DNA of 64,000 bases from Nematopogon swammerdamellus (lineage: Eukaryota; Arthropoda; Insecta; Lepidoptera; Adelidae). Both the position numbers and the translations under genes were made by a program. The notes under the pieces are model-generated. The model did no database searches. It was not told the origin of the DNA and saw nothing but the letters and a program-made list of their open reading frames with translations. Numbering within the stretch: position 1 is the stretch's first letter; each line of letters opens with the position of its first letter. This document shows, piece by piece, positions 20,814-29,930 of the stretch. The stretch covers positions 17,447,741-17,511,740 of the forward strand of contig OX336348.1 of NCBI GenBank assembly GCA_946902875.1, in the 5' to 3' direction.

Positions 20814-22292
20814 CTAATAAAATAACACGGTAGAACGTGAATTATCATGCGACACATTACACAGTCCAAGACGCTCAGCGCCATCTGTCGACGAAGTAGC
20901 GAGATGCACTGACTTCGAAGGTTGTGTTAGGTGGGATTCCAGCGATTGATTGGAATGCGGTTGCGGTGCGGAGGCGACAGGGTGGGGGCCGATAGCGATG
21001 GAAGACGAGTCCATCATTGTGCCGAACGCACAATTAATGTTGTCTGAAGTTTCGCGGGATTGATTTTGCGGCTTCTTATCTTCAAAATGAAGGAGCGTGT
21101 GGTTTTTAGAGCCGCAACGCTGGCATAAGTGTGTCGAGTTACAGGAAGAAAATTTATGTTTAATACTTAAGCAATTAACGCACGCTGAGTGCTTTTTTAC
21201 TAAGTCATATCTGTGTTTAGGATCCAACTGAATGAATGCTGGACACTTGAATAAATGTTCATGACCAGAACTCTTGCACACTTTGCATTGGGCGTTTATG
21301 TCTGATGTGTTTGCAGTAAGTAGCGTTCGTGCGGGACCAGTATGTTTGAAGTTTGGTTTAAACCCAGCGGCAGCGGGCTGGCCGCGCGATGCCTGCGTTT
21401 GAGTGGCAGATGTAGGTGTAGTTTTGCAAGTACGCTCTAATATTTTTACCTGCTCGTTTATGAATTTTACGAAACTTTCGTATGTCGGCAAATCGGACCC
21501 ACGTACGGAAGTCTCAAAAGCGCGTGCAGTTTCAACATCAATCTTTTTTAGTGCGGTGTGAAGAAAAATAAAATCAGTTAAATCTTTGATATCAAGTTGT
21601 TTTAAAGCGGCCACTGCACTTGAAAATTTGTCAATAAAGACACTCAGGCTTTGCGGAGTTAAAGCGGTAATATTTCTAAGTGCTATTATTTGGTTTAGGT
21701 ATACACTGGCAAGAGCGCGTTTGTCCTGGTAACGACTGATGAGTGCGTTCCAGATTATCTGATCGTTAGCAGCGGTCGGTATGATTCCAGCACAAACGGA
21801 GGCAGCTTTACCCTCCAACTTGCTTACGAGGTAGTGCACTCGGTCTGTGTCGGATAAGTCCGGGTTATTATGTATGGACGATTGGAAACATTCATAGAAT
21901 ATTGTCCACTTGTGTGGATCCTCACCATTAAATGTGGGAATTTGAATTGGTGGCAATTTAGGTCCCTGTTTTGAACTAGTGTGTTTTCCTTCACTTTTCT
22001 TTGACAATATCATGGTACTTGTACGCTTTATACGGCAGTATAAGTCCTCGAATGCGGTCCACGGTTGGAAATTAGGTTCGAAATCCTTATTCAATTTTAA
22101 TTGAATTTCATTTATTTCTTCTAACACTATTGTGTATTCATTTCTGATAGAATCTATAGTTTCACAGGCCGCTAAGAAGTCTTCCTGAACATCTCTATTT
22201 TCAATAGCATTTTTCGACGACTTATAAATTAATTGTATGCGTGCGAACATTGTTTCACGTTTTGATTCCAAAATCTTCAACCTCGCTGCCAT
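20814..22292 (-). CDS. gag: BEL gag
   Basis: 492 codons from an ATG. A coiled N-terminus (MAARLKILESKRETMFARIQ) is followed by the DUF1759 gag domain (PTFNGEDPHKWTIFYECFQS through residues 120-290). Cysteine-rich knuckles near residues 330-410 have the spacing of BEL nucleocapsids (CKVCKSSGHEHLFKC, ACVNCLSIKHKFSSC, CQRCGSKNHTLLHF). It forms the particle and binds element RNA. The frame ends at TAG (20814-20816) inside a T/A-rich run, GTGTTATTTTATTAG, one frame off from pol. That offset could be a small insertion or a programmed shift; no canonical slippery heptamer is evident in frame. Confidence 0.9.
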   Translation of the reverse strand: MAARLKILESKRETMFARIQLIYKSSKNAIENRDVQEDFLAACETIDSIRNEYTIVLEEINEIQLKLNKDFEPNFQPWTAFEDLYCRIKRTSTMILSKKSEGKHTSSKQGPKLPPIQIPTFNGEDPHKWTIFYECFQSSIHNNPDLSDTDRVHYLVSKLEGKAASVCAGIIPTAANDQIIWNALISRYQDKRALASVYLNQIIALRNITALTPQSLSVFIDKFSSAVAALKQLDIKDLTDFIFLHTALKKIDVETARAFETSVRGSDLPTYESFVKFINEQVKILERTCKTTPTSATQTQASRGQPAAAGFKPNFKHTGPARTLLTANTSDINAQCKVCKSSGHEHLFKCPAFIQLDPKHRYDLVKKHSACVNCLSIKHKFSSCNSTHLCQRCGSKNHTLLHFEDKKPQNQSRETSDNINCAFGTMMDSSSIAIGPHPVASAPQPHSNQSLESHLTQPSKSVHLATSSTDGAERLGLCNVSHDNSRSTVLFY

Positions 22293-22402
22293 TGTAGAAT
22301 TGACCGAAGATAAAAGGAGTGAACAATTTTCAAAAAATGCACTAAAGAGAGCGGCTCATAGACAATGTCACCACTGATAACCATGCAGGTATGTGGATCA
22401 GA

Positions 22403-22419
22403 TCCGGCTCGAAGGACCA
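22403..22419 (-). promoter_or_regulatory. BEL primer-binding site, tRNA-Tyr type
   Basis: Minus strand TGGTCCTTCGAGCCGGA, four bases inside the 5' LTR. It is complementary to the 3' end of insect tRNA-Tyr (acceptor strand TCGAAGG-A-CCA), which would prime first-strand synthesis. Assignment to tRNA-Tyr is from memory of the insect tRNA. Confidence 0.75.
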
Positions 22420-22423
22420 CTAA

Positions 22424-23099
22424 TAAAAGCGCCTAGGTTCGATGCGGGGAGAGAGAACGGCCACACCCTGAAGGGGTGAGGCCTGCGAACCTCGGCGGGC
22501 GGTATGAAAGAAAAAAAGTACGCGGGTGTTCAAAAAAACCGTATAGTCAAATAAAAATGGGTGCACACTTCACCGGCGAGGAGTGATGGTTCCTGCGGCT
22601 GCGGGCGATATGACAAGCCGCAGGATGGATAGGAAGAACCACCAACCTTTGCAGTGCGAGGCGGACGAGCGCAGGCGGCACACAGCAACGCGCAGCAAGC
22701 GTCGCACGCGGTGACGCGGCTCGGCGGACAGACGAATATGTTGCAAGCCAGCGACGAGGCGGACGAGAGCGGGCGACGATCCGCAGCAGCCAGGTGTGCA
22801 AGGAGCTCCAGAATTCTTCGGGTTATTGCGTTGCGGGAAAAAAGTGTCTTTCTTGCTTGAAGATGAAGACGCGAGGAGAAAAAAGCGAGCGAGAGAGGCC
22901 AGTCCGCCGGTCGATCCGTCAGTTGATCTTTTTTCTTTTTTCGCGGCTTGGATGCTAGTCCCTCTCTTGGTATTGCCAGATGGTTGGTGGCAAAGGAAAT
23001 GTAGCGGAAAGGGATGGAAGCTGTATGCCGTGTCACCCATTCTTAGAGATTAATATCAATGAGATTAATATTTGTACTTATAAGGAATTGGCGCGAGCA
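22424..23099 (-). repeat. BEL 5' LTR
   Basis: 676-bp terminal repeat holding the presumed promoter of the element. Compared with the 3' LTR it carries an additional CACACCCTGAAGGGGTGAGG segment, which contains a short inverted repeat (CACCC/GGGTG), and a few substitutions. Confidence 0.92.
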
Positions 23100-23104
23100 G
23101 AGGG

Positions 23105-23229
23105 TGTATATTTTAAAAATAGAAATAAGATGGTTGTCAATAGCAACGAAATAACAAACATGTCATTGTGTAATGGATTACATTAAATTTTAAATACGTA
23201 CAACAGTGTATTATTATAAACAAATAACA
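23105..23229 (+). repeat. gypsy 5' LTR
   Basis: 125 bp, TG...CA bounded, immediately followed by the primer-binding site. Promoter elements are not obvious in so short a repeat. Confidence 0.9.
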
Positions 23230-23248
23230 TGGCGCAGCCGTAAAAAGA
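23230..23248 (+). promoter_or_regulatory. gypsy primer-binding site
   Basis: TGGCGCAGCCG directly follows the LTR end. TGGCGCAG-type sites in insect gypsy elements are usually matched to tRNA-Ser; here the match after 11 nt is unclear. Confidence 0.6.
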
Positions 23249-23281
23249 ACTACAAGCTCTTTACAAGCCTGAACATTTACA

Positions 23282-24388
23282 ATGTCCACGGACATGTTCA
23301 ATAAGCCGGCGCCACTGAACCTGGCATCGGACAATGTAGCTGAAAATTTTTCGATCTTCCAAGAAGAAGTATTAATATATTTTACAGCTACAGAATCGAA
23401 CAAGAAACCGCAAGAAGTACAGGTAGCCCGGCTAAAAAACTTGCTTGGTACGGATGGACAGAAGCTGTACAGGTCGATCAAGCCAAAGGATGAGTCATAT
23501 AAAGAAACAGTGAGTAATATATTAGACATTTTGGAAAAACATCTTAAGCCAAAAGCAAATGAAACTGTACAAATATACAAATTTCTGCAAAGAACACAAC
23601 AAGAAGGAGAATCGTTTGAAAGGTTTTACGCCGCCTTGAGAGGTATGGTCGGCCAATGCAACTTTGCAGAACAAGAAGACAAGCTCTTATGCGCACAAAT
23701 TGTGCTGGGGATTAGGAACAACACTGTCAAAGAAAAACTTCTAAGAGGAGAAAGAAGAAGTCTAGACAATGTAGTGGCTTATTGTCAATCGGCTGAACTA
23801 GCGGAACAGAATATTAATCTTTTAAATAAAGACAAAAATATAGACTCTGTTTCAAACATTACACGTAGATGCACTAAATGTGGAACAAGTCATAAGTTCA
23901 GAGAATGTGCTGCCTTTGGCAACATATGTAATAAATGTCACTGGCCAAACCACTACACAAAGATGTGTCGCGCAGCAGCAATCCGGCAAAATAAAGAAGA
24001 AGAAGAAGAAGAAGGAGATGCGTCAAAACGGATGTCAACCTCGAGCCGGTCAGAATCGCGGACAACGACAACAAGACAGGGAATGCCATACAAATCGTCG
24101 CACTCTCGCATAACACATGAGCTCGGAATTAACAAAGATGAAACGGAAGAAGCTCAAAACAACCTTCACATTGGATCTTTAGATTCTAAGGTAAATTGGT
24201 ATAAAAATATAGCAGTCCATGGTGATAATATAAAATTTAAATTAGATACTGGAGCTGAGATTAATATTTTACCATTGCAGTATTGTAAGAAATTAAATCT
24301 CTGTAAGAATATAAGAGAAACAATTGTAAGCTTTCGGTGGTTTCAAAATCGCTTCACAGGGTTCAATAGATGTAATGTTAAGACTTGA
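23282..24388 (+). CDS. gag: gypsy gag and start of protease
   Basis: 368 codons from ATG. Capsid-like region to about residue 190 (NFSIFQEEVLIYF, LQRTQQEGESFERFYAALRG, LLRGERRSLDNVVAYC). Two CCHC knuckles follow (CTKCGTSHKFREC and CNKCHWPNHYTKMC, residues 198-232), then a low-complexity Lys/Glu run from a GAA microsatellite. The aspartic protease site FKLDTGAEINILP lies near 320. The protease flap is lost where the frame slips around 24340-24375, so gag is whole but pol is cut away from it. Confidence 0.85.
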   Translation: MSTDMFNKPAPLNLASDNVAENFSIFQEEVLIYFTATESNKKPQEVQVARLKNLLGTDGQKLYRSIKPKDESYKETVSNILDILEKHLKPKANETVQIYKFLQRTQQEGESFERFYAALRGMVGQCNFAEQEDKLLCAQIVLGIRNNTVKEKLLRGERRSLDNVVAYCQSAELAEQNINLLNKDKNIDSVSNITRRCTKCGTSHKFRECAAFGNICNKCHWPNHYTKMCRAAAIRQNKEEEEEEGDASKRMSTSSRSESRTTTTRQGMPYKSSHSRITHELGINKDETEEAQNNLHIGSLDSKVNWYKNIAVHGDNIKFKLDTGAEINILPLQYCKKLNLCKNIRETIVSFRWFQNRFTGFNRCNVKT

Positions 24389-27206
24389 AGGAAAGTCAAT
24401 TAACACGAATTTCATTGTTGTTGACAATCCAAAAGCAATACCAATTTTAGGCTTATCTTCGTGTATTAAATTAAAACTAATTCAAAGAATTGATTCTATA
24501 GGTAAACCGGAGATAGACAAAGAACATTTTATTGCCTTAAATAAAAATGTATTTACAGGATTGGGCTGCTTCCCAGACATTCTAAACATAAAACTGAAAG
24601 ATGGAGCGATTCCAAGAACGTGTCCACCTAGACGAATACCACTAAAGTTAAAAGCCAGGCTAAAAGAAACTTTGTTAAGTCTACAGGAAAAAGATGTGAT
24701 ACTTCCTGTATATGAACCTAAGGAATGGGTAAACAATATAGTTATATTAGAAAAACCGAATAAAACTTTAAGAGTGTGCATAGACCCATCAGAATTGAAT
24801 AAAAATATATTAAGGGACTATTATACGATACCAAATTTTGAAGATCTCACATCAAATTTGTCCGGTAAAAAAATATTTTGTGTATTTGACTTAAAGGATG
24901 GGTTTCACCAGATAAAGCTAAGTGAACAGTCAACTGATCTTTGCACGTTCAGTACACCCTTTAGGTGCTACAAATTTCTCAGAGCTCCATTTGGCCTTTG
25001 TTCATTACCAGAAATATTTCAAAAGTTTACATATAAGTATTTTGGTGACATTCCTGGCGTCACAGTATATTTTGATGATTTGCTTTGTGCAGCTGGTAGT
25101 GTTGAAGAATTGGAAAATATAGTACATAATGTCATAGAAAGAGCTAAAAAGTTAAATATAAAATTTAATTCAGATAAAGTGCAGTATTTTGTTGATGAGG
25201 TCAAATATTTTGGGTTAATTTTTAATGAACAAGGACTAAAGTGTGATCCAGAAAGGGTAAAGTCTATAAAAAATTTGAAATCACCAACAAATAAAAATGA
25301 ACTGCAAAAAATTTTGGGAATTATAAATTATATGAGAAATTTTATACCTCATTTGTCAGAATTGATAGGAACATTCCGAGATCTATTAAAAAAAAATTGC
25401 ATTTGGCTGTGGACAAAAAGTCACGATGAAATACTAGAAAAATTCAAAGATATAATTAGCGAAGACAGTATATTAACACCGTTTGATCCCTATGCTTCTA
25501 TAGAGTTTCAATGTGATTCTTCAAAGGATGCGATTGGATGCTGTTTGATGCAGAAGGGGAAGCCAGTGTCCTATGCATCGAGATCACTAACAAGCGCAGA
25601 GATCAATTATGCTCAAATAGAGAAGGAGTTGCTAAGTGTAACTTTTCCCTGCAAAATGTTTCATAATTTAGTATATGGACATAAGGTCAAAATATTTAAT
25701 GACCATTTACCTTTAGTGTCAATAGTAAAGCAAGATTTAAATTTAGTAAAAAACAATCGATTACGGCGGCTTCGTTTATAATTAATTATATATGATTTTG
25801 AATTATTATATTTGCCTGGTAAGAAAATGTATATTGCCGATTTGTTGAGCCGAAACATTATACACAAGGAGGAACCAAATGATCTTAGCATGTGTGACAT
25901 TGTACATACACTGAATACAACCTTATTGACTTTCTCCGAATCAAAACTGAAAGAATTTCAAGTTGAAACTAGTAAAGACATTAGTTTAAGTAAGATTCTG
26001 GAATATTATCAACACGGATGGCAGAATAAATATGAGTATACTGGTGAATTGTCACATTATTATAAAATAAGAAATGACATCACGGTTGAAGATAATTTAG
26101 TATATTTCAAAAATAGATTGATAGTTTCGCCTCTATTGAGAAATTACATGACAAAGTTGTTGCATGAAACTCACTTAGGTATAAATAAAGTTAGCAAAAT
26201 GATTAACAACTCTTTGTATTAGCCTGGAATACATTCAGATGTGAGAAACTATATTTCCAGTTGTCTAACTTGTCTCAAATATAGTCCATCCAAAATGAAG
26301 GAGCCACTTCATAGCCACTTTATACCAGATGTACCTTTTTATAAAATTTGTCTTGACATTGCGGAATTTGCTGGGAAAAGTTATTTAATACTAGTAGATT
26401 ATTACTCGAGATGGATTGAAATTGAACAATTAAATTCTAAGACGTCTGGAGCAGTGGTCGGTAAGCTGAAAAAGATATTTAGTAAGTTCGGCATTCCTGC
26501 CATTGTGGTTGCCGACAACATGCCATTCGATAGTTTAGAATTTAGACAGTTTGCACAAGATTGGCATTTCCGAGTTGACACTTCAAGTCCACACTATCCT
26601 AGGGGAAATGGACTAGCCGAAAAAGGAGTAGGGATAGCAAAATCGATGTTAAAAAAATCAACTGATTGTAAAATAGATATAGAGCTCTTCTTATTAAATT
26701 ATCGGAACGCTACAGTTGCCAAATTAGAATACTCGCCGTCACAACTTCTGATGAATCGTGCTTTACGTCCAAAATTACCAACACTTGTAAGTAATTTAAA
26801 ACATAAAGCCATAGAAACTGATGTATATAAAAAAATTATTGACAATCAAGTAGAGCAGGGTAAATATTATAACCGACACACTTACAAAAAGGAAAATTGT
26901 TTCAACGTAGGTGAAAAAGTGTTGCTACAAGATGTTAAAAGCTTGTTGTGGGAATCTGCTTATATTGTAAAAAAATTGTCAGCACCTCGCTCATATTTAG
27001 TGCGACTTGTAATAATAAATACTATAGAAGAAACTCTATCCATATTAAAAAATTGCCAAATAATTATTATCAACCAGCACCAACTACTGGTAATCCAGAA
27101 CCTGCCTGTAATACCGATGAACCGGTACTGCGCAGGTCAGAAAGAGAGAAAAGATGTCCAGAAAGGTTTGGTACTTAGTTATATGGTACCACATTATTGT
27201 CAATAA
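24345..27206 (+). pseudogene. pol: gypsy pol: RT, RNase H, integrase, disrupted
   Basis: The RT frame runs from about 24375 with LRVCIDPSELNKNI, CVFDLKDGFHQIKLS, FLRAPFGLCSLPEIFQ and catalytic VYFDDLL. RNase H follows (FQCDSSKDAIGCCLMQ, SYASRSLTSAEINYAQIEKE). A nonsense TAA at 25779 separates RNase H from the LPGKKMYIADLLSRN linker. A TAG at 26220 interrupts the integrase zinc domain (HETHLG before it, CLTCLKY after). The DDE core is present (ICLDIAEFAG, VVADNMPF, HYPRGNGLAEKGVGIAK). A further frameshift near 26990 moves the C-terminus (EPVLRRSEREKRCPERFGT) into another frame. Confidence 0.88.
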
Positions 27207-27278
27207 AATATATAGTTTAGAGTGTATTATTATTTTTAGAAGGGGTAAAACATAAATAAATAATAATAATGGAGGGCA

Positions 27279-27404
27279 TGTATATTTTAAAAATAGAAAT
27301 AAGATGGTTGCAAATAGCAACGAAATAACAAACATGTCATTGTGTAATGGATTACATTAAATTATAAAATACGTACAACAGTGTATTGTTATAAACAAAT
27401 AACA
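27279..27404 (+). repeat. gypsy 3' LTR
   Basis: 126 bp, highly similar to the 5' LTR with a few substitutions, preceded by the purine run GGAGGGCA. Confidence 0.9.
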
Positions 27405-27449
27405 GAGGGTGCTACCTAGCAGGCGTACCTTGTGTGGGGGGTTTCTTTT

Positions 27450-27670
27450 TTTACCCGACTATGGCAGAGCCAAAAAGGAGGGTAATGTGGTTGGCTGTCT
27501 ATGTGGCTGGGTATGTACGGATGTTCCACCGTAACTCCTAAACTACTCATTCGATTTTGATGATCGTGGTGTCAATCGATTTGTTATGATGGTCCCTTTG
27601 TACCAAAGGGACCATTAGGGTACCAAATTTTTCCATAAATTAAAAATGGCGGATCGTTCATGGCGATATG
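27450..27670 (+). repeat. block A, truncated copy
   Basis: Begins ACCCGACTATGGCAGAGCC and runs to an ATGGCGGATCG phrase. It is the 5' part of block A of the composite family (full copies at 35833, 48988 minus strand and 55524). It is cut short just before the following SINE. Confidence 0.85.
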
Positions 27671-27673
27671 GAA

Positions 27674-28040
27674 CCATCGGTAGCTCAGTGGTGCGGTCGA
27701 TCGACTGTTGATAAGCAACCCTGAGCGCGGTCAGTACTTGGATGGGTGACCGCTCCACCGTTGGAGGCTGACCGTGGTTCGGATTCTACGTTAAACTGTA
27801 GGTCCCTTCCCTTCTTACCTTACTAGGTAGTAGGGTTTATCCCGCCCGGGTTGGTACCACCCGAATGAAACGTCGGTCGAAACGGCTATGTAAATAGTTC
27901 GTGTTTTCTGTCCAGTTCAGTGTAGCTGACATGAAATGAAGGAAAGCACTGACATGACACCTAGCTCACCCGGTGTTATGAACTAACATCACGGGTGTTG
28001 TAGTTGATGTAGCCAACCGTATCACTTTCCATGAAAACAA
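27674..28040 (+). mobile_element. SINE with 5S rRNA-like head, copy 2
   Basis: Same family as the copy at 2529. The head reads ATCGGTAGCTCAGTGG followed by TAAGCAACCCTGAGCGCGG and TACTTGGATGGGTGACCGCT, an almost unbroken match to the 3' half of insect 5S rRNA. The body is diagnostic and the end is A-rich. Confidence 0.85.
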
Positions 28041-28584
28041 ATGTTTTTTTTATCTTAGCGGGTTATGTGGGGCCACGAGATCTGCTGAACTCTGAAGTGG
28101 ACATGGTCGTGCCTTAGGCTTCTGTGGGCTGCGAGGCTGAAGATGAAGACTTCTGTGAGCTGCTGAGACTGAAGATGAAGGCTTCTGTGGGCTGCGGAGA
28201 CTAAAGATTGATGGCTTCGGAGGGGCTTCGGTGAAGCCGTTGCCTATGAGCTCTGCTGAGCACGAGGACCGCAGGGGTCTGCTGTGTCAGCCTGTTCCTT
28301 CTTTGAGTGGAGCTTCTGCATAGGCGCTCATGAGAGTCCAGGTATCACAGTGGGAGGTTGCTGAGGCTGTGTCAGTTGTCCGATGAATCATTAGATCGAA
28401 GAGAAGCCACCTGCAATCTCGCCGAGGAAGAGGACTTCCAAAGTGGAGTGGCTCCAACCTGTCCCTTCAACGAGTTACAGACTATTATATCAACATCTGT
28501 CGTGAATCGAGGAGTTCACCAGATATCGAACTATGAAGAACTTCACCAAGAAGCATAAGAAGAATTAGTATAAATATACGCATG
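28041..28584 (+). other. spacer with short degenerate tandem repeats
   Basis: Around 28108-28215 a motif of about 40 bp built on GGCTTCTGTGGGCTGCG and CTGAAGATGAAG occurs roughly three times. The remainder, including an open frame at 28358-28558, has no recognisable domain. Confidence 0.4.
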
Positions 28585-28592
28585 TAATAAAT

Positions 28593-28625
28593 AGTATTTA
28601 TTTATTTTTATTTATTTATTTATAT
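28593..28625 (-). repeat. 3' tail of the non-LTR element
   Basis: (TTTA)n on the plus strand, that is (TAAA)n at the 3' end of the element. AGTATTTA occurs here and again at about 32201, a candidate target duplication that I hold only loosely. Confidence 0.6.
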
Positions 28626-28959
28626 TAAACACCAACAGAGTACACACAGCATTTAAACATAGAAGACTCATGACAAAAATAGTACATAGTAATATGTGCA
28701 CCCCAATGACAGGTGAGCACAGCAAGCTTAACACGGAATAAAAACTAATATATAAAATTAAAATACAAAAACAAAGACTTAAATAAGAATAAAACAACAA
28801 CTACATCTTCAACACAAAACTAAACTAAAAAAAAAAACAAATACAAATAGAACACAAAAACTAAGTTAATTATTTCAGCTAAAGAAGAAAAAAAAAAGTT
28901 TATACTATAATATATATGTAAAAAAAAAAACGTAAATAAACACTAAAACAAAATAAACA

Positions 28960-29561
28960 TTAAGAAGAATCGGTCCAACAGTATTTTATAAATTTAAACT
29001 TTAAAGACGCTCTGGTATCGTGGAATAAGTCCACATTGCACTTCCTGTTGAACACATTGAATTGCCTCAGCATTCTGGGCAGTGGAGTATAGTATCCAAG
29101 ATTAGTACGATATAAATTTATTTTGAAAGGATCATTGTATCTAGCGGTGAGATGAGGCACGTTGATACTCACACTGCTCAGAAGCTGAGGACAATCCAGC
29201 TGACTGTTGACTAACTTATGTAAGAATAACAGATCCAATAACAACCTTCTGTCAGCCAAAGACAAGAAATTGTAATACTCTAGCTTGTCACCATAACATG
29301 GGAGGAGTTTCATCAAGTTGTTATGGTAAGAAATATTACGCATGAACTTTCGTTGTACTTTCTCAATTCGATCAACATAAGTTTTATAGTTCGGATTCCA
29401 AATAATGGAACAGTATTCAACATTACTGCGAACCAGAGCATTATATAAAGTTATTTTAGTTAGTTAATTTAAACATTTTTGTACTTCTCAAAACCAAAAC
29501 CCAGCATTTTAAATGCCTTACCAATTATATTGTTAATGTGCATATCAAAGCGCAGCTTTGA
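28960..29561 (-). pseudogene. non-LTR RT, C-terminal part
   Basis: The minus strand gives SKLRFDMHINNIIGKAFKM, then in a shifted frame ALVRSNVEYCSIIWNPNYK and VDRIEKVQRKFMRNI, then SLADRRLLLDLLFLHKLVN to the stop at 28960. These are the thumb and C-terminal hallmarks of Jockey/CR1-type RTs. The segment at 29461-29500 has stop codons, so the reading is broken at least once. Confidence 0.8.
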
Positions 29562-29881
29562 GTTTAGTTTGTAAAGTGAAGTTTTCCAACCCACGAACAA
29601 AAGACGGTCTTTTGGCTGCAGTCATCAAATATAACAAAGCTAATCCGACTGAAAAGCTGAATTCGGCGCATCTCGGCATAGCTGGTAGCAGGTCTCCTGT
29701 TTTCGTATGTGAGCACCTATCGCCGACCAACAAGTCTCTCCACGCTGCCGCTAGATTAAAGGCGAAGGAGAAGCAATATAAATTTGTATGGGTGCGTAGC
29801 GGTCGCATTTACATGCGCAAGTCGGAGTCATCTGATGTTGTTTTTGTGAAGAGCGTAGAAACTTTAAATAAGCTGCAATAA
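29558..29881 (+). pseudogene. non-LTR ORF1, FP25K-like C-terminus
   Basis: The plus-strand frame reads VKFSNPRTKDGLLAAVIKYN, SAHLGIAGSRSPVFVCEHL, NKSLHAAARLKAKE and FVWVRSGRIYMRKSESS. This is the conserved half of the baculovirus FP25K-like domain found in ORF1 of many insect LINEs. The N-terminal half (coiled coil and any zinc finger) is missing because the element was 5' truncated. It stops 50 bp before ORF2. Confidence 0.75.
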
Positions 29882-29930
29882 CGTGCCCTGTATTTAGGTA
29901 AAAACCACAACTTACATACACCGGTTACTG

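Larger units (their letters stand above)
16139..23099 (-). mobile_element. BEL/Pao LTR retrotransposon, nearly intact
   Basis: A 6.96-kb element on the minus strand: 5' LTR (22424-23099), primer-binding site, gag, pol, purine-rich stretch and 3' LTR (16139-16794). It is flanked by a 5-bp duplication GAGGG (16134-16138 and 23100-23104). The LTRs are about 99 percent identical apart from one ~20-bp indel, so the insertion is recent. Damage is limited to a frameshift between gag and pol and one nonsense codon in the integrase. There is no envelope-like ORF. Confidence 0.93.
23105..27404 (+). mobile_element. Ty3/gypsy element with very short LTRs
   Basis: A 4.3-kb plus-strand element. Its LTRs, 23105-23229 and 27279-27404, are only 125-126 bp (TGTATATTTT...AAATAACA) and closely similar. 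A primer-binding site abuts the left LTR and a purine run GGAGGGCA abuts the right one. GAGGG flanks it on both sides (23100-23104 and 27405-27409). The tiny LTRs, the gag knuckles and the RT style fit the Mag lineage first described in silkworm. It is inactive through a frameshift and several nonsense codons. Confidence 0.9.
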
